DNA from: Arcuatula senhousia
Lineage: Eukaryota; Mollusca; Bivalvia; Mytilida; Mytilidae
NCBI GenBank assembly: GCA_963971305.1
Contig: OZ020306.1
Span: 53,728,686-53,792,685, forward strand
Direction: 5' to 3'
DNA: 64,000 bases
Part shown: piece after piece, positions 21,183-32,030 of the stretch
Numbering within the stretch: the first letter of the stretch is position 1
How the letters are laid out: each line of letters opens with the position of its first letter
Made by a program: the position numbers and the translations under genes
The notes under the pieces: model-generated
Told to the model about the DNA's origin: nothing
Database searches by the model: none
The model's input: the letters and a program-made list of their open reading frames with translations, nothing else

Positions 21183-22674
21183 TTTTAGCTCACCTGACCC
21201 GAAGGGTCAAGTGAGCTATTGTCATCGCCATCCGTCCGTCGTCCGTCCGTTACTTTTTCAAAAATCTTCTTCTCTGAAACCACTGAATGGAATTTTTCAA
21301 AACTTGGTCCAAGTATTAATCAGGGCATGATGTTTCAAAATTGTGTTCGGCTTAATGATTTGATAACAAACATGGCCGCTGTTACTAAAAATAGAACATA
21401 GGGTAAAATCACATTCAAAGACATAACTTGAAAACTAGAACAGATAGGGAAAATCTGAAGGATCTTAGGCTCTTCAGAATCAAAAGCTCTACAAAAGTCT
21501 CCATTGGGTCGAAATTGTCAGATGATCCCTAATAGGGGTTATGGCCCTTTTAAGGTCAAAAATAGCGTTTTTTCATGTTTTTGCCCTATAGAATGAAAAC
21601 TATTGCAGATAGAGAAAAGCTGTTGCCTGCTAAAATGTTCAGCTCATTAAGCTCTACAAAAGTCTCCATTGGGTCGAAGTTGTCAGATGTCCCCTAATTG
21701 GGGTTATGGCCCTTTTAAGGTCAAAAATAGCGTTTTTTCATGTTTTTGCCCTATAGAAAGAAAATTATCGCAGATAGAGAAAAGCTGTTGGCTGCTAAAA
21801 TGTTCAGCTCATTAAGCTCTACAAAAGTCTCCATTGGTTTGAAGTTGTCAGATGACCCCCAATAGGGGTTATGGCCCTTTTAAGGCCAAAAATAGCGTTT
21901 TTTCATGTTTTTGCCCTATAGAATGAAAACTATTGCAGATAAAGAAAAGCTGTTGCCAGCTAAAATGTTCAGTTCATTAAGCTCTACAAAATCTCCATTG
22001 GGTCGAAGTTGTCAGATGATCCCTAATAGGGGTTATGGTCCTTTTAAGGTAAAAAATAGCGTTTTTTTCATGTTTTTGCCCTATACAATGAAAACTTTTG
22101 CAGATATAGAAAAGCTGTTGCCTGCTAAAATGTTCAGCTCATTAAGCTCTACAAAAGTCTCCCTTGGGTCCAAGTTGTCAGATGACCCCTAATAGGGGTT
22201 ATGGCCCTATTGAGGTCAAAAATAGCGTTTTTTCATGTTTTTGCCCTAAAAAATAAAAACTATTGCAGATAGAGAAAAGGTGTTGCTTACTTAAATGTTT
22301 AGCTCATTAAGCTCTACTAAAGTCTCCATTGGGTCGAAGCTGTCAGATGACCCCTTATAGGGGTTATGGCCCTTTTAAAGTCAAAAATAGCGTTTTTTCA
22401 TGTTTTTGCCCTATGGAATGAAAACTATAGCAGATAGAGAAAAGGTGTTGCTTGCTTCAATGTTTAGCTCATTACTATGCTTTACAAAATTCTCAATAGG
22501 GTGAAGTTGTCAGATTAGCCCTTATAGGAGTAATGGCTCTTTTAAGGTCAAAAATAGTTCATTTAGCCTCAGGAAAGTCTCTGTTGTGTCTAAGTTGGGA
22601 CTTGACCCATTAAAGAAGAGACCATTATGCCTGAATGACCAGGTGAGCGATTCAGGCTCCTGGGAGCCTCTAGT
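21183..22674 (+). mobile_element. H1 HINE-like element, complete, 165-bp core
   Basis: 5' hairpin AGCTCACCTGACCC-GAA-GGGTCAAGTGAGCT (21187-21217), then TCCGTCCGTCGTCCGTCCGT, a leader unit and about six units of roughly 165 bp, each with GAATGAAAACTATTGCAGATA and TCAGATGACCCCTAATAGGG. The 3' end is CAGGTGAGCGATTCAGGCTCCTGGGAGCCTCTAGT. Unit identity is high, suggesting recent array expansion. Confidence 0.8.
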
Positions 22675-22799
22675 GTTAATTATGTTTTGTTTTGTTTTGT
22701 CTGTTTTTATTTATTTTTTTTTTTACTTTAAAATTAGAATTGATTTTAAACCTTATAAAGTGAACTGTTTTCATTTCCTTCTCAGATGCCCTGGGCTGC
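22675..22799. other. AT-rich spacer
   Basis: Simple TTTTG/T-rich sequence; nothing else seen. Confidence 0.4.
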
Positions 22800-22803
22800 C
22801 TAT

Positions 22804-22968
22804 TACAGAAATTTCTTTGTGTGAGAAGCTCTTTTGTTCTAAGATCATGAGGTGTGTTCACAAGCGCAAAAGCAGGGGTATCTGGAAACCCCTGTTTTTG
22901 CCATTGTGAATAAAGCCTATTGTAATTAGAACAAAAGAGTTATTCACACACAAAGAAAGTTTCTGAAA
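22804..22968. mobile_element. Palindromic MITE, about 38-bp arms
   Basis: CAGAAATTTCTTTGTGTGAG..CTCTTTTGTTCTAA at the left is repeated inverted at the right (TTAGAACAAAAGAG..ACACAAAGAAAGTTTCTG). No clear target duplication was found. Confidence 0.6.
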
Positions 22969-23002
22969 ATGAAAGTTCGACTTTTAACAATAGAACTGCG
23001 GT

Positions 23003-23165
23003 GTAACTATTTTGTTATGTGTATGTTCGGAGTACTTTCAGGCTTTATCATAATGTTCGACGAAAATCACTTAACCGTAGGGTAAGAATTTTGTGCTTAT
23101 GGATCAGTAAATTCAATTTATGCAAATACAATAGCGAGGTAACTTCTCCAATTGATGTGAGTCTT
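23003..23165 (+). mobile_element. Right part of the third TAGTCTCGATCACC element
   Basis: TATTTTGTTATGTGTATGTTCGGAGTACTTTC... through AATTGATGTGAG matches 55678-55828. Sequence beyond this, including the CTCF-like motif and right TIR, is absent. Confidence 0.6.
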
Positions 23166-23186
23166 TAATGGAAGTAGAAAAAAGTA

Positions 23187-23262
23187 TTTTTGTCTCGCCT
23201 GCGACAAATGTCGCGAAAGGCGAGACTTAGGTATGCTGATTCCGGCGACGGCGACGGTGAAA
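23187..23262 (+). mobile_element. H3 5' end, solo
   Basis: A well preserved double hairpin (GTCTCGCC-TGCGACAAATGTCGC-GAAAGGCGAGAC, positions 23192-23226) with a GGCGACGGCGACGG microsatellite, then non-H3 sequence. Confidence 0.65.
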
Positions 23263-23845
23263 TGGATTCAAATGAATAGAGTATTGTTGTTTTTCCAAGA
23301 CATATTTTAATCCATCATGTAGTGTAATTCCATAAAATACGTTAATTTGTTTAATGTATAGAAACTACAAACAATTGACCTTTCATATATTTAACACATC
23401 CCCCTTTTCAAACACATTTCAGAACTTTCATGCAATTCAGCGATTAGATTTTCAAGGTTTACAGAGGTCATTTGATCTTAGCCTCAACATAACCATAATT
23501 AGTAGGAATACTGAAATAATAATACCAGTCGCATGCAATTATGTATGAACATCATATTTGTTCATGGCAGTGGCAGATCCAGAAGGGATATTCCAGGCGT
23601 TTTGGACTTACCTTCATTGGAAAATTTTGGTATTTTTGTGCAAATTTTTGGCTTACATCTGCCCGTAACCCCCCTCTTGTCATCAGAAGATTATAAGCGC
23701 GGTAGCCGCCCCCTCCCCCGCAACCTTAAAAAACTATGGATTCCTTTCCAAATGTTGACGTCAAAAGTACTGTTAAACTTTATGAAGTAGAATATAGTTG
23801 GGTGCTAAAGTCAGTTTGCAGTTCAAAATTATGCCAAAGCCATGT
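23263..23845. other. Unassigned segment with weak interspersed-repeat character
   Basis: 23563-23730 (GTGGCAGATCCAGAAGG ... CGCCCCCTCCCCCGC) looks like a dispersed repeat, but no boundaries were found. Several short open frames carry no motif. Confidence 0.35.
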
Positions 23846-24047
23846 TTTCATACGATCGCAAACAAAATTGTGGACGTATAATGGTCCGATGCTGTCGTCG
23901 TCGTCTGCGTTGTCTAGCTGTTAACTTTAGTGTCATGCTCCGCTATTCAATATTGGATAAATTATTGTGTATATATATGCCTATAAGCTGTATTGCTTTT
24001 GGTAATAAAGTATTATTATTAGTTCTCTTAATCCGATTGCTATGAAA

Positions 24048-24594
24048 GGACAAGATATGATAATGACCCATTTTTGCCCAAATTTTGAAATTATCAAAAT
24101 GAGCTAATAGTATGTGATATATACTTTAAATTAGTTAAACTTTACTATAGCAGCATTATTTCGTTTAAAGTGTTGAAATAATTGCCCAAAGTGCCTTAAA
24201 AATCGTGATTTGGTGAAAAACTGTTAAAAAAACCTGCAATTTTGAAGTGGTTTTCAGCAAATTTCACTATGAGCCACACAGAGTACCACTACAATAATTT
24301 ATGTAGATAATCATTTTTGATATAGAAGCTGACCACAAAAATATCTTTGTGGTACTCTGTGTGGCTCATAGTTAAATTAGCCAAAAACTACTTAAAAATT
24401 GCATGATTTTTACACTTTTTCACATAATTTGATGATGTCATTGTGACGTAATAAACAAGATTTAGTTAAAGTTAATGTTATTTTACTTTACCTTGTTCAT
24501 TTAAGAGCTGTTCTAGAATAATTTAACTTCAGTTCAATTATTTTTAAAAAATGGTAAATTAGGGGGCAAATTTAGCACTTATCATATATTGTCC
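24048..24594. mobile_element. Foldback TIR element A (GGACAAGATATG ends)
   Basis: The ends GGACAAGATATGATAATGA and its inverse (CTTATCATATATTGTCC) are followed inward by TTTTTGCCC-type matches. The centre is a second palindrome: arms about 24200-24289 and 24349-24440, perfect for 24 bp (ACTATGAGCCACACAGAGTA..) next to a 59-bp loop. It lies exactly between GAAA and TTT of an H2 core. Non-coding, 547 bp. Confidence 0.7.
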
Positions 24595-24915
24595 TTTGAC
24601 AATGATGTTCCTTACCATAAAAGGATGGATGGGATTGATATTGGGGTTCCCTCCTTTTTTCGTTCAGAAATTAGGGGCCGAAAAGGACCAAAAATGCTAC
24701 TATTTTGTTCGTTCCCACAATAACTTTTGTTCTGGTTAACAAAATGTTGTAAAAATTTACTGTAATGTTTCATACCATATAAGGATGAATATTATTGATT
24801 TTGGGGGTCATCCCTTTATTCGTTTAGAAATTAGGGGTCCAAAGGGGGCGAAAAATTCAAATCTTTTATTTGTTCCCACAATAACTTTGGTTCTGGTTGG
24901 CCAATTGCTATGAAA

Positions 24916-26897
24916 GGAGTAGGGTCGATAAGGCCCTAATTTAGCCTAAAAATATGAAGGTTATGCAAAACTGTCCATTTCTGGCCAGAATATATCTGCC
25001 TAAAAGGAAAACATGTCCAAATATTTTAATTAATTAATATTGAAGCGTCATCATGACGTCATATTTCTATTGATTTTAGCAAAAATGACAAAATTTTGAA
25101 ATTTTGATCGTTTTTAGTTCACCTGACTTTCGGGTCAGGTGAGCTATTGTCATTGTTAATCGTCCGTCCGTCCGTTAACTTTTCTTTAAACATCTTCTTT
25201 TCTGAAACCACTGAAGGGATTGCTTTGAAACTTTGTACACTTGATCTTTAGGATGTCCTCTACCAAGTTTGTGAAGTTTGTGCACGTGAACCAACCAACA
25301 TGGCCGCCGTTGCTAAAAATAGAACAAGGTGGTCAGACCATAGAAATTAGCTTATTACTCAAAAAGTATAAGAGATAGAGAAAATCTGAAGCAACTTTCC
25401 TCCTTCAGCATCTAAAGCTCTACAAAACTCTCTATTGAGTCTAATTTGTGGGACGACTCCTTATATGAGTTATTTCCCCTTAATCGTCAAAGTTGACCAT
25501 TTTCATAGTTTTTTGACGATATCTTGAAAACTGTAAGTGCTAGAGGAAAAGTTAGCATTGTAAAATTGTGAAGCTCAATGAGATCTTAAAAAAATGATTT
25601 TAGGGTCAAAATTGTCAGATCATCCGTTTATGAGTTATTTCCCTTTAACTGATTTTTTTCTATCAATTTTAACCGATCTAAAAAAAAATATTCTTCTCTT
25701 AAACCACAAAAGAGATTGCTTTGAAACTTTGTACACTTGATCTTTAGGATGACCTCTACCAAGTTTGTGAAATTTGTGCACGCCAACCAACCAACATGGC
25801 CGCTGTTGCTAAAACTAGAACAGGGGGGTCAGACCATATAATTTACTTTTTAACTCAAAAAGTATAAGAGATAAAAATCATAAGCAACCATCCATCTTCA
25901 GCATCAAAAGCTCTACTTTCTCATGAGTGAAAGTTGTGGGACAACCCCTTATAGGAGTTATTTCCCCTTCATTTTCAAAATTGACCATTTTCACAGTTTT
26001 TGGACTATATCTTGAAAACTGTAAGTGCTAGAGAAAAAGTTAGCATTTGAAAATGGTGAAGCTCATTGCGATCTTCTGAAATGATTTCAGCGTCAAAATT
26101 GTCCGATGACCCCTTGTAGGGGTTATGGTCCTTTAAAGGTGAAAAAAAAGTGTTTTTGTGTGGTTGACCTATAGAATAAAAGCTGTTACAGATAGAGAAA
26201 AAACTGTTGCTTGCTTAAATCTTCAGTTCAATTAGCTCTTCAACAATATCCACATGGCTGAAGCTGTCAGATGCCCCCCTATAAAAGTTACAGCCATTAA
26301 TTATCATGTTTTGGGTCTTGCAGGGCCTTGCAGATTAAACCCATAAAAGATTAAGAAAAGCTTTGTTTGCTTGAATGCTTTATGTGCTCTACAAAAGCCT
26401 TCATTATAAGGTGGAAATAGTATGTTGATCCTTTGTTGGAGTTTTTTCACCTGAGATGACCAAAATTATTTTCATTCCATCAGTCATTGAGGTCGAGTGA
26501 GCGATTCAGGTTCCTGGGAGCCTTTAGTTAAGTTATATTTTGGAACAGAAAACATCGTCCGCACACGAGAAACAAGTTTATACTTTTAGAGAAGGTTTAT
26601 ATAAGCCATATTAACAATCTGTAAAAAATATTTAGTTGTTTCTTGTGTGCGGAGATACTTTTCTAGTCCAAAATGTATCATAAAAATACTGAAAATCGAT
26701 GTTAATTGGCGTTAATTGGCGATTTTCTTAATAAGGCCAGTTTCATTTCATATTTCCCAAGAAAGCAATCATTTATTACTTCAAAAATATATTTAGTTTC
26801 TCATTTTCGGACATCAAATAAATGTTTTATCAGCATCTAACAACTTGAGATTTCGGTCAAATTTTAGGCCAAAAACAGGCCTTATTGCCCCTACTCC
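24916..26897. mobile_element. TIR element B (GGAGTAGGG ends) carrying H1
   Basis: Ends GGAGTAGGGTCGATAAGGCC and the inverse of GGAGTAGGGGCAATAAGGCC. Without the H1 insertion (25112-26528) it is about 565 bp. It also lies between GAAA and TTT of the H2 core. A diverged relative spans 44860-45960. Confidence 0.65.
25112..26528 (+). mobile_element. H1 HINE-like element nested in element B
   Basis: 5' hairpin AGTTCACCTGAC-TTTCG-GGTCAGGTGAGCT (25116-25145) and GTCCGTCCGTCCG; about 2.5 core units of roughly 480 bp plus two 165-bp-type units near the 3' side. 3' end GAGTGAGCGATTCAGGTTCCTGGGAGCCTTTAGT, so the subterminal arm has mutated. Confidence 0.75.
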
Positions 26898-27003
26898 TTT
26901 ACCAATGAAATGCTTAACCACTATACCATATATGGTTTTGATTTTGGCGGGTCCTCCTTTTTTCATCTAGAAGTAAGGGGCCCAAAAAGGGACAAAATGC
27001 AAC

Positions 27004-28240
27004 TTTTTAGCTCACCTGGACCGAAGGTCTATGTGAGCTTATACCATCACTTGGCGTCTGTCGTCGTCGTCTGTTTTTCAAACTTAACTTGTCCGAAACC
27101 ATTAGTCCAATTGCAACCAAACTTGATACAGTTGTTTAATAGCATTATGTGTACAAAACTGTCGTTCGGATTTTTGATTCGTAAAAAACATGGCCGCCAT
27201 GGCTAAAAATAGAACATAGAGGTCAAATTACAGTTTTTTGCAAATAACTTTAAAACGGTTACTGATATCAAATGTTCTGGCATTGGGTAAAATTATCAGC
27301 ATGTCAAGATCTACCAGCCCTGAAATTTTCAAGAAAATCCAATATCCCATGTAGGAGTTATTGCCCTTTTTTCGAATTTTTTGCAAAGTTTGCACATGTT
27401 AAGCTCAATATCTTGAAAACTATTAATGTTATTGGAGAAATTTCAATTGTATATTGTTCAGCACATCAAGATCTACAAAAAATGTAATAGGGTCAATGCT
27501 GTCGGACCGTTCCTTTTAGGAGTTATTTCCTTTAGAACGTCAAAATTGACCATTTTTACAGCATTTCATCATATCAATGAAATGGTTTACTTGTCTAACA
27601 CCAATTACATTCAAACTTGGTAAGGTTGTATATTAGCATTAGTGCTACAAAATTATCGTTTGGATTTTTGATCCTTAAAAAAATGGCCGCCATGGCTAAA
27701 ATAGAACATAGGGGTAAACTATACTTTTTGCGAATAACTCAAAAAAGGTTACAGATATCCAAATTGTGATGGAAGCAAGTGATCAACACATCAAAATCTA
27801 CAAGCCCTGCAATTCTCAAGAAAATCCAATAACCTTCGTAGGAGTTATTGCCTTTTACCGATTTTTTGCAAACTTTGAACTTTTTAAGCTCAATATCTTA
27901 AAAACTAATAAAGTTTATTTAAACAATTTAAATTACATTTTGTTAAACACATCAAGATCTACAAAAAATGTAGACATTCAATTCTGTAGGACTGTTCCTT
28001 TTAGGAGTTTTTTCCTTAGAACCTTAGAACGTCAAAATTGACCATTTTCATATATGTTCAATTGAAAGTTAACACAATACATGCAATATGTTCTTTCAAA
28101 TTGGCAGTCTTGCAAAACATCTTTAGTATCATGCAGCATGTGGTTAAACCTTTTACTTTATGACTATTTCTATGTCAATAGGCTTATAATTTAGGCATTT
28201 AAGTCAGGTGAGCGATTTAGGCTCCTGTGAGCCTCTTGTT
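27004..28240 (+). mobile_element. H1b HINE-like element nested in H2
   Basis: 5' hairpin AGCTCACCTGGACCGAAGG..ATGTGAGCT (27009-27039), GTCGTCGTCGTCTG, two core units of about 490 bp (GTCGTTCGGATTTTTGATTCG, TAGGAGTTATTGCCC), 3' end CAGGTGAGCGATTTAGGCTCCTGTGAGCCTCTTGTT. It serves as the intact reference for the H1b host at 1290-4775. Confidence 0.75.
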
Positions 28241-28675
28241 AATTTTTGCAACCTCCCCTTTTCCGTTGTGAAATTAGGGGCAAAATAGGGCCAAAATCAA
28301 AACTTTTTTATTGTCCGATTTCAAAAGTGTTTGCTAATTAATTATTGTCAAAGTAGTGAAAGTTCAAAAGTTGAGAATTAATTTTGTGACGCTCCCCAAA
28401 AGGGCAAAAATAAAAGAGAGCCGATGTCCATAATGAGGGGCAAAAGGGGGTTAATTTTTGTAATTGTAATTTATATTGGTTTGCTTTCGAAAAAAAAAAT
28501 CTTATAAAATGTGGGTAAAAAGGCTACCAAATGTTTTTTGCATGTGTCAAAAAACTGTGTCAGTCCACATTGAGCTGCATGTGTTCAGAGCAATTGACTA
28601 TCCATATTGGGTCTAAAACGTACAGGGCTCACCATGTTGCGGTCGTATCATGCTGCGCTCGGCGAAGCTTTTTAT

Positions 28676-29001
28676 CATATTTGTTATTTCTATTGTGTTA
28701 TGTTAAATCTCTATAAAAACCTATCAAACACACCCCTTGTACTTTGGTGATTCAAAAGTTCTACACTCTTTTGCTTGTTGACATAGAATTTTTCCAAATA
28801 GCTGATCCAATATCTTTTTGTATCCGCAATTTCTAAACCGTATATATAGGTGGCATCAACGGAAATAAAAACACAGGAATTTTTCAACAAAAATTGTGTA
28901 TAAGTTCCGCTTTGCCTTAGCGATGTGTTTGTGTTGAAATAGTTAATCTCTAAACATAGGAATGTTCTTTTGAATTGTATTTATAGAAGCAGAAATATGT
29001 T
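28676..29001. other. Unassigned intron sequence
   Basis: No hairpin or tandem structure. Short minus-strand frames carry no recognisable motif. The last 9 bp (28993-29001) are a target duplication of the next element. Confidence 0.35.
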
Positions 29002-29662
29002 TAGTCTCGATCACCCAGACGCTTTCAATAGATGATAACAGTCTTGAACAGTCCCATTTACCTATTTTGTTATGTGTACGTTCGGAGTACTTTCAGGCTT
29101 TATAATAATGTTCGACGAAAATCACTCAACCGTATGTTTAGAATTATGTACATATGGTTCAGTGAATTTATGCAAATACATTTTGTACATTATCGAGATA
29201 ACTTCTCGAATTGATGTGAGTTGTTCTCTTATAACATTATATTTCTAATTTTATAATAAGAATCCTATTTTACCTTTTTAAAACACATATTGGTTTTGTA
29301 AACAATAAAAAAATCGTTTTATCGTTAAATTGTACTCATAGCCGTCTACCTGGTTTTGAAATTGTTCATGTTTATTGGAGGCAATAAATTGGGACATTCT
29401 TGATTACAGAACCATGCATGTTCGCCCAATCCGATTCTTGATTTTACAGAACCAGTTATCAAAAACAAAAGATGACCAATGAAACGTGGATTTTTAAAGT
29501 TGGTTCATTTTAGATTGACATGAATTTTGTATGCTTAACACATCATAAACACACGTGGTAAAAGTTAAATGGTATAACGATCGCCACCTAGTGGTCACGA
29601 GAAATGAATAGGTGTTTTCCTAGACTCACTACATTGGTAGTATGAGTTTGCGTTCGAGACTT
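29002..29662 (+). mobile_element. TIR element with CTCF-like motif and 9-bp target duplication (copy 1)
   Basis: Ends TAGTCTCGATCACC and GCGTTCGAGACTT are short inverted repeats, flanked by AAATATGTT on both sides (28993-29001, 29663-29671). The interior matches 55619-56258 almost throughout. A hairpin near the left end is partly decayed here. GCCACCTAGTGG occurs at 29583-29594. No ORF. The 9-bp duplication would suit a Mutator-like or hAT-like donor (inference). Confidence 0.75.
29583..29594 (-). promoter_or_regulatory. CTCF-like core motif
   Basis: The minus strand reads CCACTAGGTGGC, which fits the CTCF core CCASYAGRKGGC at every position. It is conserved in the other complete copy of this element. 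Binding is not shown. Confidence 0.4.
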
Positions 29663-29671
29663 AAATATGTT

Positions 29672-30382
29672 GAGATCCCACCTATTAAATAAGAAGTGGC
29701 TTAATCCAACACCCAATTTTAATCGCACATTCTATAAGAGTCCATCTCACCTTAACGTCATGTATTTTTAATGTATTATTTTTAAACTTTTTACAGGAGA
29801 ATGAAAAAAAAGGGCAAATAATTTTACACCGGTTGAAATCGGTCTGTTCCGAGATGCCGATAGTGAATAAAATTTAATTCACTTATCGAACTTGAAGAAA
29901 AGTTAAATTCGTATCAGGATACAAAATTTGTTGAACTTTATAAAACAAGCTCGAGCAATGTTTGCGATTGTTGTCTGGAATGGTATCATCTTTCGTGTGT
30001 CGGACTTAAAAATCCTTCTAAAGCAACTTACTGGATGTGTAGGAAATGCAAACAAAAATGAACTAACTTCGCCAGTTGAGTTAACAATATTTATTTCTAA
30101 TTGTTACTTTTCCAGGTAAATCCAGGTAATCGTAGCCAGTTTGTTTATCGAACGCACTTCAAAGACCTTTTTAAGAAAACATTTGATTTTGCCTGGTATG
30201 TGATTTCTGAAAATTTTACAGTTGAATGAAATTATTTACCTTAAAAGAATAGGAAATGGTTAGGTGTTTTAAAATCTTATTGATCAAATAGGAGAAAGTC
30301 AATTAAGTGGAATCCACTGTACTGGGCATAAAATGATAAAATTGATAGTAAGGTCCAACCTTTCATGCTTTTTTTTTCTTAG
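29672..30382 (+). other. Intron sequence upstream of exon 30383
   Basis: AT-rich, no recognised repeat; ends in a strong acceptor. Short open frames (e.g. 29928-30119) have no motif. Confidence 0.4.
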
Positions 30383-30527
30383 ACGCGAGAGTCTTATGAA
30401 GCAGACCAGTATAGAGTGGCATGTTCCCCATCCATTAGTAAGACAGATGAGTGTCCATGACGTAGAGAATGAGACCAGTCATCTGTGTCCTAAGGTTGAG
30501 GGAAGAATCTTCCAATATGATGATGAG
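30383..30527 (+). CDS. Exon of 5'-nucleotidase/metallophosphoesterase-like gene (polar tail)
   Basis: A 145-nt exon between a strong polypyrimidine acceptor (TTTTTTTTTCTTAG) and donor GTAGGT. Its first base completes the split arginine codon left by the 14205 donor, so phase 2 is respected, and it ends in phase 0. It encodes about 48 residues starting RESLMKQTSIEWHVPHP and ending EGRIFQYDDE. With the preceding arginine this makes an RRES basophilic-kinase-type site (inference only). The composition is polar and no membrane segment is visible, so this is a tail beyond the conserved catalytic unit. The upstream intron is 16.2 kb. Confidence 0.85.
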
Positions 30528-30574
30528 GTAGGTTAATGAAATAAGTGGAGGAATTTTTAGCTTTTACTTGTTGC

Positions 30575-30640
30575 TTTTTTAGCTCACCTGGCCAAAAGGG
30601 TCATCACTTGGCTTTCGTCGTCAATCTGTCTTTCATTGTC
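30575..30640 (+). mobile_element. H1 5' end fragment
   Basis: TTTTTAGCTCACCTGGCC..AAGGGTCATCACTTGGC, then TTCGTCGTCAATCTGTC. The second hairpin arm has been lost and the body is missing. Confidence 0.55.
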
Positions 30641-31449
30641 TGTAAACCTATTTATATTTTAATTCATCTGACACCATATAGTCTTATTGCAAATAGACTT
30701 GATATTATTGTACATTATTATATAGATATAGATGTAATATCGTGATTTCCGAGTTAAATTAATAAATTATAGATTTTCACGGAGTTAATAACAGGATTTA
30801 TCTAACTCGCGTGCGAATTAATCTTACCTTCGTGAAGTTTCACGCGAAAAATAGGTAACATAGATAAGTGGGCTATAAAAATTCATCAATTAATATTTGC
30901 TTTCGTTTTCATTATTTTTATGATTTATTTGTCACGTTTATCCAAATTATCTATATAATAAACAGTATAATTAATTCGGTGTGACGAATATTAATTTTAA
31001 TGTCACTCGTATCGAATAACGCTAGGTATTGTTTATCTTTATATTTGTTACAAAAGAAATTCATTCTATAGTTGAGTTTTTATGTAATTTAACTGAAAAA
31101 AGAACAAAAAATCCCTTAAATTCAATGATTAATTAGAACAGTTTTTTGCATTAGATAATCAGCCAATCGGCTTATTACCATGTCACCATGTCATTAATAT
31201 ATTAAACTTAAAACTTGGGTTTAATGTCTTACCATAGGGTGTAAATAATACCCATAATAATTTTTGATTTGATAGATTTTCAGCTTTTTATAAAAAAAAT
31301 CTTAATAAAATATAGCCTATTTTAGGGTATTCCACAGAGTTCAAAATGTCCGCTCTGGTTACCACGGAAACGTTCGTCAAAAGAGTTAAGTTATGGTTAA
31401 TATTGTTATCAGTATGTCTAAAAAACATTGTTAAATACAAATCATCAAA
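30641..31449. other. AT-rich intron sequence
   Basis: A block at 30750-30860 is rich in TAACTC/CGCGTG/CACGCG motifs but has no clean inverted structure. Otherwise nothing recognised. Confidence 0.35.
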
Positions 31450-31846
31450 ATCTGTGACACATTATGTCCGAGCCAAATATGTTTCTTAAGCTCTAAAAAA
31501 GTCTCCATTGGGTCAAAGTTGTCAGATGTCTTCTCATAGAGATAAAAGTTCATAGAGGGGCCATTTTTATAGCTTAAGGACCAGGTGAGCGGATAAAGGC
31601 TCCTCTGTGTTCAACTCATTTAGCTATAGAAAAGTCTTAATTGGGTCGACATCAAGACCAGGTGAGCGATTCAGACTCCTGGGAGCCTCTTGTTTATGAT
31701 TTGGACCTACGGCTACAGAATAAAAACTTAAGTAGATACAGTAAAGCTGTTACTTGCTTAAATGTTCAGCTCATTTACCTATAGAAAAGTCCTTATAGGG
31801 TCGACATCAAGACCAGGTGAGCGATTCAAGCTCCTGGGAGCCTCTT
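31450..31846 (+). mobile_element. Three H1 3' ends in tandem
   Basis: H1 165-bp-type core fragments each end with the H1 terminus: GACCAGGTGAGCG..AAGGCTCCTC (31581-31608, degraded), CAGGTGAGCGATTCAGACTCCTGGGAGCCTCTTGTT (31659-31694) and CAGGTGAGCGATTCAAGCTCCTGGGAGCCTCTTGTT (31814-31849). No 5' hairpin is near. Confidence 0.65.
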
Positions 31847-32030
31847 GTTTATTTAAAGGACATTTCCAAAATAAATGTATGAAGTTGGAAGGTTCATTAA
31901 CTATTTTATGAAGTGTTTGGTTAATGAGAAAATGTATTCATTATTACTTTCTTTTACTACAAACCTGCATTTGCCTTCTGATCTTGTCATACTTTGAGTT
32001 GAGAATAATTAAGTTCTTATTTTTTATACG

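Larger units (their letters stand above)
20633..23002. mobile_element. Insertion splitting the third TAGTCTCGATCACC element
   Basis: The ends AATAGTTATACC (about 20635) and GGTGTAACTATT (about 23006) are short inverted repeats. A 57-bp hairpin lies just inside the left end (20656-20712, arms GTGTTTCTGGATAAG/CTTATCCAGAAACAC with inner GAGGACC/GGTCC). The interior includes H7, H1 and a palindromic MITE. The boundary is approximate. Confidence 0.4.
23846..28675 (+). mobile_element. H2 element with four nested insertions
   Basis: 5' end CATACGATCGCAAACAAAATTG..GTATAATGG with GTCGTCGTCGTC (23848-23911). 3' end TTGCGGTCGTATCATG plus GCTGCGCTCGGCGAAGC and TTTTTAT (28636-28675). The core is interrupted by element A (24048-24594), element B (24916-26897, itself containing H1 25112-26528) and H1b (27004-28240). 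The core remaining is about 1.1 kb in units of about 290 bp. Confidence 0.7.

Noticed and set aside
21905..22192. 95-codon frame with repeated KTIADKEKLLPAKMFSSLSS
   Set aside because: Translation of two H1 165-bp core units; the repetition is of the DNA array, not of a protein domain.
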